Shown here: positions 15,882 to 24,014 of the stretch, one piece after another
Numbering within the stretch: position 1 is the stretch's first letter
Layout: each line of letters starts with the position of its first letter
Assembly (NCBI GenBank): GCA_023336875.1
Contig: JAMBLH010000181.1
Span: 1 to 30,033 of the forward strand
Length of the DNA stretch: 30,033 nucleotides
Direction: 5' to 3'
From: Actinomycetes bacterium
Lineage (GTDB): Bacteria; Actinomycetota; Acidimicrobiia; Spongiisociales; UBA5794
Notes under the pieces: model-generated
The model's input: the letters and a program-made list of their open reading frames with translations, nothing else
Told to the model about the DNA's origin: nothing
The model's database searches: none
Made by a program: the position numbers and the translations under genes

Positions 15882-17239
15882 AGATCCGCCACACGCAGTG
15901 AGAACGCGGACACGACCGACGCGAGAAAACGTGTTGTGGCGCGCACTGAGTCCTCTGAAACCCTCTCGTCGACACCGTGGAACATCGCAAGCATCTCTGG
16001 GAATGTGACCGACCCGTCGAACAAGCCGACACCGTAGGAGGGTATGCCTCTTTCTCTGAAGAACCGTGCATCCGTCGTAACCGGGGTCAGGGTCGGAGCA
16101 AGCCGGCGGGTGCCGAGGTGTTGTTCCGCCGCGTCGGCAATGGCTTCCCACAGAGGTCCCTGCGCCGGCGAGCTGTTCGCCTCCATGTTGAGCCTGGGAG
16201 TGAAATCAACAGCATCGAAGAGGTCAGGACCCAACACCTTTCTCAGGTGATCCTCGACCTCGGTCGCGTCCTGTCCTGGAAGCGTTCGGATGTCGATATC
16301 ACCCACCGCCGCATCCGGGATCATGTTCGCCTTTGTACCTCCACTGATCACATTCGGAGAGAACGTCATGTGTGTGCAGGCATGTATCCAACGAGCAAGC
16401 GTTTGATCTTCCTCGGCTATCGTTTCGATCGCAGCATCGACCGTGTCGGGATCGACCAACATCTCGGTGAGTTCTGGCTCGAGGTCGAGGTGGGGAACGA
16501 ACTCGATCCACTCCTCAGCAATGCGTATCGGCTGGTCTGCGGACCCTATTCGAGAGAAAGAATCCGACAGGGTCAACACGGCATTCGAGCGTCCGTAGGG
16601 CTGACTACCGTGACCAGCGATGCCAACGGTAGAAGCTGCCTGCCACGAGGGACCCTTCTCGGCAACCGTGACGGGGAGAGAAGGATCAGTTCGCGAACCA
16701 ATTGTCGGCCCTGCGACCTCTGTAAGGACATAGTCGCACGAAACGAGATCCCAGTGCTCTTCGACAAGATGATGCGCGCCATAAACACCGCCAGCCTCCT
16801 CGTCGGCGACACATGCAAGGACCACATCTCCTTCGGGAGGGCGCAGGATGCCGTCTCTGAGCCAGCGATACACGACGACCATCGATGCGGTGACATTCAA
16901 CATGTCGACACATCCTCTCCCCCACACGAAACCATCGAATCTCTCACCTGAGAAGGGATCGAAGGTCCAGTCCTTTGCGTTGGCAGGAACGACATCGATG
17001 TGCGGTATCAGGAGAAGAACGGGCGCAGCCGAATTCGTCCCCTTGAGCCGGTACACAACTGATGCCCTGCCGGCGATGGGTTCGATGACTGTGCCTGGTT
17101 CGCCGAGATAGGCCTGGATCGTTGCAACGGAGCGAATCTCATGCCCCGACTCGGGATCGCCGGTATTGACGCATGCGTTGGCAATCAATTCGATCATCAG
17201 GTCAACAGCCTCGTCACCAACAGGTAGCTCAGGTGTCAT
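15878..17239 (-). CDS. M20-family metallopeptidase
   Basis: The 453-residue product has the dizinc site of M20 peptidases: HID (His80, Asp82), GCVDM (Asp112), the catalytic Glu pair in ADEEAGG (about 147-148) and the late FHGVDE histidine (about His421). A dimerisation domain lies between (GIAGHGSQPYGRSNAV). Relatives include dipeptidases, aminoacylases and succinyl-diaminopimelate desuccinylases; the exact substrate cannot be told. The ATG at 17239 is preferred over the frame's first start at 17344. It overlaps the GNAT gene by 11 bp. Confidence 0.9.
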   Translation of the reverse strand: MTPELPVGDEAVDLMIELIANACVNTGDPESGHEIRSVATIQAYLGEPGTVIEPIAGRASVVYRLKGTNSAAPVLLLIPHIDVVPANAKDWTFDPFSGERFDGFVWGRGCVDMLNVTASMVVVYRWLRDGILRPPEGDVVLACVADEEAGGVYGAHHLVEEHWDLVSCDYVLTEVAGPTIGSRTDPSLPVTVAEKGPSWQAASTVGIAGHGSQPYGRSNAVLTLSDSFSRIGSADQPIRIAEEWIEFVPHLDLEPELTEMLVDPDTVDAAIETIAEEDQTLARWIHACTHMTFSPNVISGGTKANMIPDAAVGDIDIRTLPGQDATEVEDHLRKVLGPDLFDAVDFTPRLNMEANSSPAQGPLWEAIADAAEQHLGTRRLAPTLTPVTTDARFFRERGIPSYGVGLFDGSVTFPEMLAMFHGVDERVSEDSVRATTRFLASVVSAFSLRVADL

Positions 17240-17720
17240 CTTCGGCAACCTTGTCCGCCGAGTACATGATGATGGAACGTGCTGCGAATCGATGCGACTC
17301 AAAGAAGTTCTTGGCAGCGCGTTGGCCAGGTCCAACGGGTGCATCGAATTGGTGTATCCCTCTGGCGCGAAGAAGATCCATCATCTCGGTAAGCATCGTG
17401 TGGCCCACACCGACGCCTCTCGCTTCCGGTTCGGTATAGATGAGTCGGATTCTTCCGATCATGGCACCCTGAGCTCGGTCGAGCATCGGCTCGATCGTTG
17501 CCCAGATGAAACCGACGGTTGCACCGTCGATTTCGCCCGCCAGCACGAAGGAATCCTCTTCTTCGATCGCTCGAAACAGCGACATGTCGAATCTGTGATC
17601 GAGGCCGTCAGTGAGCGCCCATATAGGCTTTCGGACTATCTGCTCCTCTTCCATCTCGCGATAGAGGGACACAAGGTGAATCACGTCGGCGTTGACTGCC
17701 AATCTGGCTGAGACATGCAC
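17229..17720 (-). CDS. GNAT-family N-acetyltransferase
   Basis: The 163-residue product has the acetyl-CoA loop EARGVGVGHTML (R-G-x-G-x-G type) preceded by a beta-strand IRLIYTEPEA, and a C-terminal FFESHRF segment, as in GNAT enzymes. The substrate is unknown. The GTG at 17720 is chosen because it lies 7 bases behind a TACGCT hexamer; a GTG two codons upstream (17726) lies too close to that hexamer. It begins 28 bases after the end of the mannosyltransferase gene and overlaps the peptidase gene, so the two are probably co-transcribed. Confidence 0.82.
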   Translation of the reverse strand: MHVSARLAVNADVIHLVSLYREMEEEQIVRKPIWALTDGLDHRFDMSLFRAIEEEDSFVLAGEIDGATVGFIWATIEPMLDRAQGAMIGRIRLIYTEPEARGVGVGHTMLTEMMDLLRARGIHQFDAPVGPGQRAAKNFFESHRFAARSIIMYSADKVAEDDT

Positions 17721-17727
17721 GCACACG

Positions 17728-17733
17728 AGCGTA
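17728..17733 (-). promoter_or_regulatory. -10 element, probable leaderless promoter of the GNAT gene
   Basis: TACGCT on the minus strand lies 7 bases before the GTG at 17720, with no Shine-Dalgarno site. The same hexamer precedes pafA and pafB. No -35 box is clear. Confidence 0.4.
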
Positions 17734-17748
17734 GCTGGCGGAGTCTCG

Positions 17749-18489
17749 TTAGGACTGTTGGCGTGAGCGTTGCGAGACGCGGTCGGCTATCCCCCATCTG
17801 GTTATAAGCAGGATGGCCTCGAACGCGATCATTGCATTCATTTTCGACTCCCCTGCGATGCGGTCCCTGAACGTGATGGGCACTTCAACGATTTCAAGTC
17901 CTGCTTGCTCAGTTCTCCATGCCATCTCCACCTGGAAGCCGTAACCGGAGGACTCGCAGGACGCTGGATCGGTCTTGCGGATGGTTGTATCCCTGAACGC
18001 ACGGAATCCGGCTGTGGCGTCGCGCACCGAGATGCCGAGCAGAACGGACGCATAGATGTTTCCGCCCCTCGACAGGGCCCTGCGGTACCACGGCCATCCT
18101 TCTGTGCCGCCACCCGGTACATATCTCGAACCAATGGCGAGATCGGCCCCCTCCTCAACGGCGCCCACCAACCTCGGTAGATCGGTCGGATCGTGGGAGA
18201 AATCGGCATCCATTTCACAGAGAATCTCGTAACTAAGTTCGAGCGCACGGCCAAATCCCGCCGCATAGGCAGGTCCCAATCCTGACTTCCCTTCCCGGTG
18301 CAGGACCATGATGCCTGAGTCGGTGCTTGCGAGGCTGTCAACGATTTGGCCGGTTCCATCGGGGGATCCGTCATCGACAACGAGGATGTCGTACTTGAGA
18401 TCACGAACCGCCTCAACGATACGTCGAATATTCTCAGATTCGTTGTACGTAGGAACGATGACAACAACACGCATACCGAAGTCTTCCAT
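17749..18489 (-). CDS. Polyprenol-phosphate mannosyltransferase-like GT2 enzyme
   Basis: The 246-residue product resembles dolichol/polyprenol-phosphate mannose synthases, which move mannose from GDP-mannose to a membrane polyprenol phosphate for lipoglycan and protein mannosylation. Seen are VIVPTYNESENI, VVDDGSPDGT, the DAD metal site (EMDADFSHDP), SRYVPGGGTEGW and the ESKM acceptor-loop motif (GESKM). There is no C-terminal membrane domain, as in the single-domain mycobacterial catalytic part. The start is either ATG 18489 or ATG 18474 (MRVVVIVPTYNE); a GGAAG lies 8 bases before the latter. Substrate specificity is inferred. Confidence 0.88.
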   Translation of the reverse strand: MEDFGMRVVVIVPTYNESENIRRIVEAVRDLKYDILVVDDGSPDGTGQIVDSLASTDSGIMVLHREGKSGLGPAYAAGFGRALELSYEILCEMDADFSHDPTDLPRLVGAVEEGADLAIGSRYVPGGGTEGWPWYRRALSRGGNIYASVLLGISVRDATAGFRAFRDTTIRKTDPASCESSGYGFQVEMAWRTEQAGLEIVEVPITFRDRIAGESKMNAMIAFEAILLITRWGIADRVSQRSRQQS

Positions 18490-18535
18490 AAAGATCGTAT
18501 CGGCGCTGCGCTACGGCACCTTGAGACTCTGCCCC

Positions 18536-18555
18536 GGCCCACTCATCCGTGAGCC
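18536..18555 (-). terminator. Hairpin after the DUF4193 gene, weak terminator candidate
   Basis: On the minus strand GGCTCAC pairs with GTGGGCC (one G-U pair) around a 6-base loop in the 108-bp gap between the DUF4193 gene and the mannosyltransferase-like gene. No U-tract follows. Confidence 0.3.
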
Positions 18556-18597
18556 TTCAGTGCATCCTGACGCCTCACAGCTCATTGCCGATAGCTG

Positions 18598-18963
18598 CTA
18601 CGACGCGCAGTCCAGACAGATCTTCTTGCGTTTTGCAGCCAACTGGAGGTGACTCTTCACGAGAAAGCATTTCGTGCATACGAACTCATCCGAGGCTGCT
18701 TCGTCCACCTCTCCCGCCTCCATGGCGATCTCGGCGCGGCGGATCGCACGCATCTCTGCAGCCTCATCGACGACGATTGCTTCGTTGCTTTCGTCCTCGG
18801 TGAGCATTTCGAGTTCCTCGGCCTCAAGTTCGTCAAGGGCTTCGGTTGCGTCTTCGTCGTCGGACTTGGCGTCGTCGGATTCGCCTTCGCCTTTGACTTT
18901 GGTCGGTGCACCATCGTCAAGGTCTTCGACATCCATGACTTCTTCAGAGGTATCGCTACTCAT
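18598..18963 (-). CDS. DUF4193-family protein
   Basis: The 121-residue product ends with the DUF4193 signature: DEFVCTKCFLVKSHLQLA then KKICLDCAS, cysteines at 96, 99, 116 and 119. This probably forms a zinc ribbon. The N-terminal two thirds are very acidic (runs of Asp and Glu from 10 to 65) and look disordered. The family is common in actinobacteria and has no known function that I can name. A well-formed promoter lies upstream, so it is probably transcribed on its own and well expressed. The ATG at 18963 has AAGGA just before it. Confidence 0.88.
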   Translation of the reverse strand: MSSDTSEEVMDVEDLDDGAPTKVKGEGESDDAKSDDEDATEALDELEAEELEMLTEDESNEAIVVDEAAEMRAIRRAEIAMEAGEVDEAASDEFVCTKCFLVKSHLQLAAKRKKICLDCAS

Positions 18964-18993
18964 ATTCCTTCTCGGTTCTGTTTGTCGGCGCGG

Positions 18994-19021
18994 AGCATAC
19001 AGAAATCAGCGAACAGTTCAA
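18994..19021 (-). promoter_or_regulatory. Promoter of the DUF4193 gene
   Basis: On the minus strand TTGAAC (19016-19021) and TATGCT (18994-18999) are 16 bp apart, close to the housekeeping sigma consensus. It predicts a leader of about 25 bases containing the AAGGA ribosome site. It is the best two-box promoter in the window. Confidence 0.6.
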
Positions 19022-19077
19022 TCGCTTTCTTGCGTGTGGGTCGAGCTACACCGTTCTGTCGGTTTCCTGAAGATGTC

Positions 19078-19965
19078 CTAGATCACGAAATCGATCGCAT
19101 TGGACACTACTTCCACGCTAACGCTTCCCCAGCCAAGCATCTCACCATCGACCTCTACGGGCCAATTCGTGGGAGCATCGATATGAATGTTGGAACCCGA
19201 GAAACGCTGTACTCCCCTGTGCGTGAGATGCGTTCCCATCTTGACTCTCGGCATCACTGAGAACGCCTGGCGGCGGGGACCTCTGAACACCTGGACGTCC
19301 ATCTCTCCATCCCCAAGCATGGACCGAGGCGCGATGTTGAGGCCACCTCCGAAGAACTGGCCATTCGCAACGACGACCGTGATGGCGTCATCTTGGAAAC
19401 GGTGGCGGTCGACACGCACGGAGACCTCAGCATTGGGGAAGCTCCAAAGAGCAATCCAGAAAGCAGCGGTGTAGCGCGTCGACCCAACCCATCGAGGAAG
19501 AGTGTCTGCTCTGGCAACCGATGCAGCCGTCACTCCGATCGTGAGCGCGTTGAGGAAGTACCGCTTGCCGAATTCCCCACTTGCCAGTCCGACATCGACG
19601 GGGTAGCGATCGATGTCCCTTCCCGCGAGTCGCGACAGCCCTTCCCTTATGGTGCTCTTGTGTCCGAAGGTCCGAACGAAGTCGCTCCCAGACCCGCTTG
19701 ACACGATTGCCAGAGTGATCCGATCCTCGGAGTTGGCGTTCATGAGTGCGTCGAGCACAAGATTTGCAGTGCCGTCGCCCCCGACGGAGACTATTCCCGT
19801 CGCACCACCATCGATGGCATTCCGGACGAGTGAACGTATGTGGTCACCGGATTCGGACTCCATGAAGGTGCATTCGAGACCGAGTTGGTCCGCCATTGAT
19901 GTGACCTCATCGTATGGGGATCCCCTACTCCCAGCGCGAGGATTGACGACGCCGAACCATTTCAC
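19078..19965 (-). CDS. Diacylglycerol kinase-like lipid kinase (YegS/DagK family)
   Basis: The 295-residue product begins FGVVNPRAGSRG and has the catalytic GGDGT at 62-66 and the SSGSGSDFVRTFG nucleotide segment. The two-domain architecture of the YegS/DgkB/sphingosine-kinase family follows, ending in a beta-rich domain with PVEVDGEMLG. It probably phosphorylates diacylglycerol or a related lipid at the membrane; the true substrate is open. It differs from nadK, which shares GGDGT, by the N-terminal NPRAG motif. Its GTG start overlaps the helicase TGA as GTGA. Confidence 0.9.
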   Translation of the reverse strand: MKWFGVVNPRAGSRGSPYDEVTSMADQLGLECTFMESESGDHIRSLVRNAIDGGATGIVSVGGDGTANLVLDALMNANSEDRITLAIVSSGSGSDFVRTFGHKSTIREGLSRLAGRDIDRYPVDVGLASGEFGKRYFLNALTIGVTAASVARADTLPRWVGSTRYTAAFWIALWSFPNAEVSVRVDRHRFQDDAITVVVANGQFFGGGLNIAPRSMLGDGEMDVQVFRGPRRQAFSVMPRVKMGTHLTHRGVQRFSGSNIHIDAPTNWPVEVDGEMLGWGSVSVEVVSNAIDFVI

Positions 19966-22478
19966 CTGACAACTCCCGCTTCGACGATGCCTCTGTCGAT
20001 GAGTCTGATTGCTTCAGAGGCCACTGATCGATAGGTGGCGAAGCCGTCGCGGATCTGGCGAAGGAGATCGAGGAGTTGGCGAGTTGCACGGACGAAATCG
20101 CCTGCGCGGAGATCGTCGGTGTCGAAGATGTCGACGAGCTCGAGTCCTGAGGCCCATGCGTGTATCGAATCAACGAGTCCCACATCTGGAAAGCGGGTCT
20201 CGACGAGGCCTGCGGCACGTTCATGAATGGCGACCGCCTCTGCAAGCTCGGCCACGGCACCAATCGCTCCTTCGGCGAATTCGGCATGAGGCATTGCAGA
20301 CACGTCGCCGCCTCTTGTTTCGAACGTGAAGATCGACGCCAGGGCCGCGAACTCTGCTGCCGACAGGTTGGCAAACACACCGGTTCCGAGAGACTCCGCC
20401 AGAAGGAGATCGAGCTCGTTGTAGAGACGCCTGAGGGATTCTCCCTTTGCTGTGAGAGACCATCGAGAGGTGTAGCGCGTGGCCTGGAGCACCTTCATCC
20501 GCCCATCGAACTCAACACCAACGTCACTTACGGACGATCGTTCGAGCCTTCGCTCAAGTCTCCTAATGTCCCGCTCGGCACGGGTGGCCCTCTCTGCCCA
20601 TGTGAGGTGTGTTTCGATATCCGGGCAGCTCATCACTCCCCCGTCTGTGCGGGTCAGGAACAGAGTGAGCGGTTCGTCTTCTGGGATGAACCGCTCGAGC
20701 ATCATTCCCGCTTCGCGTCGATACTCGAGATTCTGAGCACGAATAGGCATAGGAAGAGAGATATTTCCGAGCACAGTGGAGCTTCTTGGGAGGTCGCTTG
20801 TTCGGATAATTCGTCGTGTCCCCTCAACATCGGTGAGGCTGAGCTTTGGCTGCCCGCCTCCCCACGATCGCGCCAAGAGCACCAGTGTCTCTTCGGCGAT
20901 ATCGAGCACGATCCCTAGCTGCAGCATCTCCGTGTCCACCCGTCTGGTGGAGTGTGCCTTTCCTGGATTCTCGATGGCCCAGATATCACCCAGATCACAG
21001 GTCGCAGCGGCTCGGAAGGTCCCGAGATCGCTACGACGGTCGTTGAGATTCGAACGGAGCTGCTCGGTTCTCTGTTCCATCGAGAAGCTGGCGAACGAGG
21101 CTTCAAGTAGTTCGTGGGCGACGGTTTCATCGTAACGAGCGATCAGGTTGACGGCCATGTTGTAGGTGGGCGAGAACGAGGACCGAAGTGGGTTGGAACC
21201 CTTCTCAGCGATGGCTGCTACCTGGTCGAAGGGAACATAGGGAGTGAAGAGGACAACAGCCGTCCCCTCTGTGTCGATGCCACGCCTTCCAGCGCGACCC
21301 GTCAACTGTGTGTAGTCGCTCGGCTTGAGTAGCTCGTGAGACTCACCGTTGTACTTACTCAACGACTCGATGACCACGGTGCGCGCAGGCATGTTGATGC
21401 CGAGAGCCAGTGTTTCCGTAGCTGCAACGACCCTCACAAAGCCCGTGAGAAAGAGCTCCTCCACGGTCTCTTTGAACGCTGGGATGAGACCTGCGTGATG
21501 CGCTGCAGCTCCTTGTTCGAGAACGCTGAGCCAGCGGTCATAGCCGAGCACAGAGAGGTCATCAGCACTCAGGTGTGCAACGTGTCTTTCTGCGATCGTC
21601 CGAATCTCGCTCCGCTGTGCTTGGTTTGTGAAGCCGAATCCCGCATTTGCAACGTCCTGTGCTGTCTGGTCACACCCCTTCCTGGAGAACACGAAGTAGA
21701 TGCACGGAAGCAGGTCCAGTTGCGCAAGCTCGCTCACAACAGCAACTCGACGCGGAGTGGAATAGCGCCTTTGACGGCTTTTGGAAGCATGCAACATCTT
21801 TTGGATAGCGCTGTTCGGTCGACCGTTCCGCCCAAAGACTGGTGCCATATCAACTCTGCGGTCGTGGTTGCGGTCCCTCCACATGTACATCGATGTGAGC
21901 GGCACGGGACGATCGGTCTCGACGATCAGGGCACACTCATCCCGCCGCTGCCGTATCCAGTCGGTGAACTCCTCTGGATTGGCGACGGTTGCGGAGAGGC
22001 TTACGAGGAGGATGTGTTTTGGCAGGTGGATGATCACCTCCTCCCACACAGAGCCCCGGGCGCGATCAGCGAGGTAGTGCACCTCATCGAGTACGACAAG
22101 ACCAAGATTCTCAATGGCCGATGACCCCTCATAGATCATGTTTCTCAGAACCTCGGTTGTCATGACAATCACTGCAGCATCAGGGTTGATCACATTGTCT
22201 CCGGTAAGGAGACCAACACCGGTCTTGCCGTAGACCTCGACGAGATCATTGAACTTCTGATTGGAGAGAGCCTTTATCGGTGTCGTGTAGAAGGTGCGTT
22301 CACCCCCTGCAGTTGTCATCGCAATGGCTCCATCCGCCACAAGCGTCTTCCCCGCTCCAGTGGGAGCGGTAACAACGACAGAGCTTCCGCTCTCGATTGC
22401 ATGGAGAGCATCCACTTGAAATTGATCAGGTCGAAACGGAAGATCATCGAGGAACTGTGTCAACACCGAAACTGTCAC
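19962..22478 (-). CDS. helY: Ski2/Mtr4-like DEVH RNA helicase (HelY type)
   Basis: The 838-residue product has helicase motif I APTGAGKT (38-45), motif Ia TTPIKALSNQKF, motif II DEVH (131-134), motif III SAT (162-164), AATETLALGINMPART (motif V) and motif VI QLTGRAGRRG (391-400). A long C-terminal region resembles the Ski2/Mtr4 helical part. Actinobacterial HelY sits next to tatC-tatA-pafC-pafB as here. A role in RNA turnover is inferred from the family. The start is GTG 22478, 4 bases after the tatC stop; the overlapping ATG would meet a stop at once. Confidence 0.93.
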   Translation of the reverse strand: MTVSVLTQFLDDLPFRPDQFQVDALHAIESGSSVVVTAPTGAGKTLVADGAIAMTTAGGERTFYTTPIKALSNQKFNDLVEVYGKTGVGLLTGDNVINPDAAVIVMTTEVLRNMIYEGSSAIENLGLVVLDEVHYLADRARGSVWEEVIIHLPKHILLVSLSATVANPEEFTDWIRQRRDECALIVETDRPVPLTSMYMWRDRNHDRRVDMAPVFGRNGRPNSAIQKMLHASKSRQRRYSTPRRVAVVSELAQLDLLPCIYFVFSRKGCDQTAQDVANAGFGFTNQAQRSEIRTIAERHVAHLSADDLSVLGYDRWLSVLEQGAAAHHAGLIPAFKETVEELFLTGFVRVVAATETLALGINMPARTVVIESLSKYNGESHELLKPSDYTQLTGRAGRRGIDTEGTAVVLFTPYVPFDQVAAIAEKGSNPLRSSFSPTYNMAVNLIARYDETVAHELLEASFASFSMEQRTEQLRSNLNDRRSDLGTFRAAATCDLGDIWAIENPGKAHSTRRVDTEMLQLGIVLDIAEETLVLLARSWGGGQPKLSLTDVEGTRRIIRTSDLPRSSTVLGNISLPMPIRAQNLEYRREAGMMLERFIPEDEPLTLFLTRTDGGVMSCPDIETHLTWAERATRAERDIRRLERRLERSSVSDVGVEFDGRMKVLQATRYTSRWSLTAKGESLRRLYNELDLLLAESLGTGVFANLSAAEFAALASIFTFETRGGDVSAMPHAEFAEGAIGAVAELAEAVAIHERAAGLVETRFPDVGLVDSIHAWASGLELVDIFDTDDLRAGDFVRATRQLLDLLRQIRDGFATYRSVASEAIRLIDRGIVEAGVVR

Positions 22479-22482
22479 ATGG

Positions 22483-23196
22483 CTACTTTCTGAGAATGAA
22501 CCGAATGGCGAGAATGGCGAGCTCGTAGAGGACGTACAACGGTATGGCGAGCATGAGCAGCGTCAACGGGTCACCCGATGGAGTGATGACCGCTGCCGCC
22601 ACAAGGATGATCACGACCGCCCACCTACGATTGGAACTGAGCATCTTGCTGGTTACGACTCCAATCGCGGCAGCGGCAAATAGGAATACAGGGAACTCGA
22701 ATGCGATACCGAAGGCGAGAATGAACCGGGTCGCGAATCGCAGGTAGGCGTCAACACCTATCAGGGGTCGCAGCGAGTCGCCTCCGAAATCGAGAAGAAA
22801 CACCAGCCCGCGCTCAAGGGCCAGATAGCCAACAGCGACGCCAAAAAGAAAGAGCAACGCAAACACGCCTGCCAGCGGATATGCCCACCGCTTCTCGTTC
22901 TTTGAAAGTGCCGGCGCCACAAAACGCCAGATCTGGTAGAGGATTACGGGTGATGCCAGAATCAATCCACCGAAGAGGCTGACTCTCATCACCGCTGAGA
23001 AGGCGTCAGTGACCTTGAAGAAGGGTAGAGCTTCATCCCCAACCGCGATCTTGTACGGCTCGACGATCAGGTCAAGCAGCTGATCGCTGAAGAAGAAGGC
23101 GACAGCCGTTCCAACGGCGAGAGCGATCATTGCTTTGAACAGGCGTGAACGCAGCTCGTGGATATGAGCTCGCATGTCCATGCGCTCGGTGGTCAC
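22483..23196 (-). CDS. tatC: Twin-arginine translocase subunit TatC
   Basis: TatC is the membrane receptor for twin-arginine signal peptides. The 237-residue product shows HIHELRSRLFKA at the N-terminus (the conserved HLxELRxR motif), hydrophobic segments consistent with six membrane helices, and the conserved FxxPV-like FEFPVFLFA region with the AVITPSGDP loop (TPSxDP). It overlaps the tatB TGA as GTGA, using GTG 23196; an ATG six codons in is the alternative. The unusual N-terminus lacks the MPLxEHL form of some TatC proteins but keeps the HELRSR core. Confidence 0.95.
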   Translation of the reverse strand: MTTERMDMRAHIHELRSRLFKAMIALAVGTAVAFFFSDQLLDLIVEPYKIAVGDEALPFFKVTDAFSAVMRVSLFGGLILASPVILYQIWRFVAPALSKNEKRWAYPLAGVFALLFLFGVAVGYLALERGLVFLLDFGGDSLRPLIGVDAYLRFATRFILAFGIAFEFPVFLFAAAAIGVVTSKMLSSNRRWAVVIILVAAAVITPSGDPLTLLMLAIPLYVLYELAILAIRFILRK

Positions 23197-23573
23197 TCCG
23201 ATTCCTTGTCCGGGGTCTCAGTGGGCGTCGCCTCAGGCGGCACAACAGGAGTCGTCGGCGAGGCCTTGGGTTCCGGCGTGTCTGTGTCGCTGGCCTCGTC
23301 GGTGACTGTCGGAGTGTCGAAGTTGAGTATCGTTCCAGCGGCATTGGTCAGCTCGTCCTTCGTGGCCTGGAACTCCGATTGCACGGTGCGAATCGGCGAT
23401 GTCGCATCCTCGAATTCGCTGTCAAGGCTGTCGGTGAAGGATCGCGTCATCTCGCGGGCCTTTGTGAGGAGCTCACCCGCCTTGCGAGATAGTTCGGGAA
23501 GCCGATCGGGTCCGAACACGAGAAGAGCGACTATCGCGATCAGTGCAATCTCTCCAAACCCTACGGAACCCAT
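23193..23573 (-). CDS. tatB: Sec-independent translocase protein, TatB-like
   Basis: The 126-residue product has one N-terminal membrane helix (about 6-22), the hinge FGPDRLPE, an amphipathic helix (LSRKAGELLTKAREMTRSF) and a Pro/Thr/Glu-rich disordered tail. Glu8 and the GPxRLP hinge are TatB marks; TatA usually has a shorter tail and FGxKKLP. M. tuberculosis has tatA at this place, so TatA must be checked elsewhere in the genome. The ATG at 23573 has no Shine-Dalgarno site and lies 6 bases behind TACCAT. Confidence 0.85.
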   Translation of the reverse strand: MGSVGFGEIALIAIVALLVFGPDRLPELSRKAGELLTKAREMTRSFTDSLDSEFEDATSPIRTVQSEFQATKDELTNAAGTILNFDTPTVTDEASDTDTPEPKASPTTPVVPPEATPTETPDKESE

Positions 23574-23579
23574 TGACCG

Positions 23580-23610
23580 ATGGTATCAAGCTGTGAGGAG
23601 GAGCTGTCAG
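23580..23610 (-). promoter_or_regulatory. Probable leaderless promoter of tatB-tatC
   Basis: TACCAT (23580-23585, minus strand) lies 6 bases before the tatB ATG. A -35-like CTGACA (23605-23610) is 19 bp upstream, inside the first unit of the heptad repeat array. Confidence 0.45.
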
Positions 23611-23729
23611 GAATCAGCATTCACCTGTCAGGAGTCAGCCCTCAGAAGGCGGCGGTATCTGAAAGCCGAGAGCTGAAGGCCGGTAGCTGAGAGCTGACAG
23701 CTGTTGAGCGTCAGCTTTCAACAGCTGTG
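23604..23729. repeat. Array of 18 heptad repeat units in two opposite orientations
   Basis: Read in 7-base steps from 23604, the units are ctgtcag, gaatcag, cattcac, ctgtcag, gagtcag, ccctcag, two divergent units, then tgaaagc, cgagagc, tgaaggc, cggtagc, tgagagc, tgacagc, tgttgag, cgtcagc, tttcaac, agctgtg. The first third has a NNNTCAG form and the second part a TGANAGC form, which are approximate reverse complements. The phase is kept throughout. The array fills the gap upstream of tatB and includes the last codons of the small zinc-ribbon gene. A 9-bp inverted repeat (23699-23707 and 23718-23726) lies inside. Confidence 0.6.
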
Positions 23730-24010
23730 AGGCGTGAGAACCAGTCGTCTTCGTCCAGCAGCTTGGCGAAGCCACTGATTTCGTCCTCTGTGATTGGTGA
23801 AGCAGCAAGGATGATCTCGTAGTTGACTCCTGTTGCCAGGAGGATGCTCACGACTCGGCGGGTCGCAGGGCGGACCTGGGTCGAGAGACACTTCGGGCAG
23901 GAGAACCGATACGAGCCAGCGTCTCCTGCACCGGTGAGTTCGAGAGCGATGTCAGCTGTCGAGAGTTCTACGTCTCCACAGCTATGACATGTTGTCCTGA
24001 TTGTTGTCAT
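23711..24010 (-). CDS. 99-residue zinc-ribbon protein in the paf-tat cluster, function unknown
   Basis: From the ATG at 24010 the product has 99 residues with two knuckles, CHSC (Cys8, Cys11) and CPKC (Cys38, Cys41), forming a likely zinc ribbon. A helical C-terminal part follows, with a SPITEDEISGFAKLLDEDDW segment. GGGAG lies 5 bases before the ATG; the longer start at 24034 lacks such a site. It stands between pafC and tatB, where M. tuberculosis has no gene that I recall. Its last codons (LTAVES) run into the heptad repeat array. Confidence 0.72.
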   Translation of the reverse strand: MTTIRTTCHSCGDVELSTADIALELTGAGDAGSYRFSCPKCLSTQVRPATRRVVSILLATGVNYEIILAASPITEDEISGFAKLLDEDDWFSRLTAVES

Positions 24011-24014
24011 CGCT

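Noticed and set aside
15977..16951. Long plus-strand ORF of 324 codons opposite the M20 peptidase
   Set aside because: It lies wholly antisense to a gene with intact catalytic motifs, has no recognisable domain, and is the kind of long shadow frame that codon bias produces.
18490..18505. TACGAT shortly before the ATG of the mannosyltransferase-like gene
   Set aside because: Only 4 bases separate it from the ATG, shorter than in the seven leaderless candidates, and an alternative ATG further in has a weak ribosome site.
18567..18582. 16-base segment nearly identical (15 of 16, opposite strand) to 23723-23738 in the heptad array
   Set aside because: A match of this quality is expected several times by chance in a 30-kb window, so it does not show a dispersed repeat.
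21336..22124. Plus-strand ORF of 262 codons opposite the HelY-type helicase
   Set aside because: It is antisense to helicase motifs I to V and has no motif or start signal of its own.
23604..23729. CRISPR-like reading of the heptad array
   Set aside because: Units are 7 bases with no spacers, and no cas gene is nearby.
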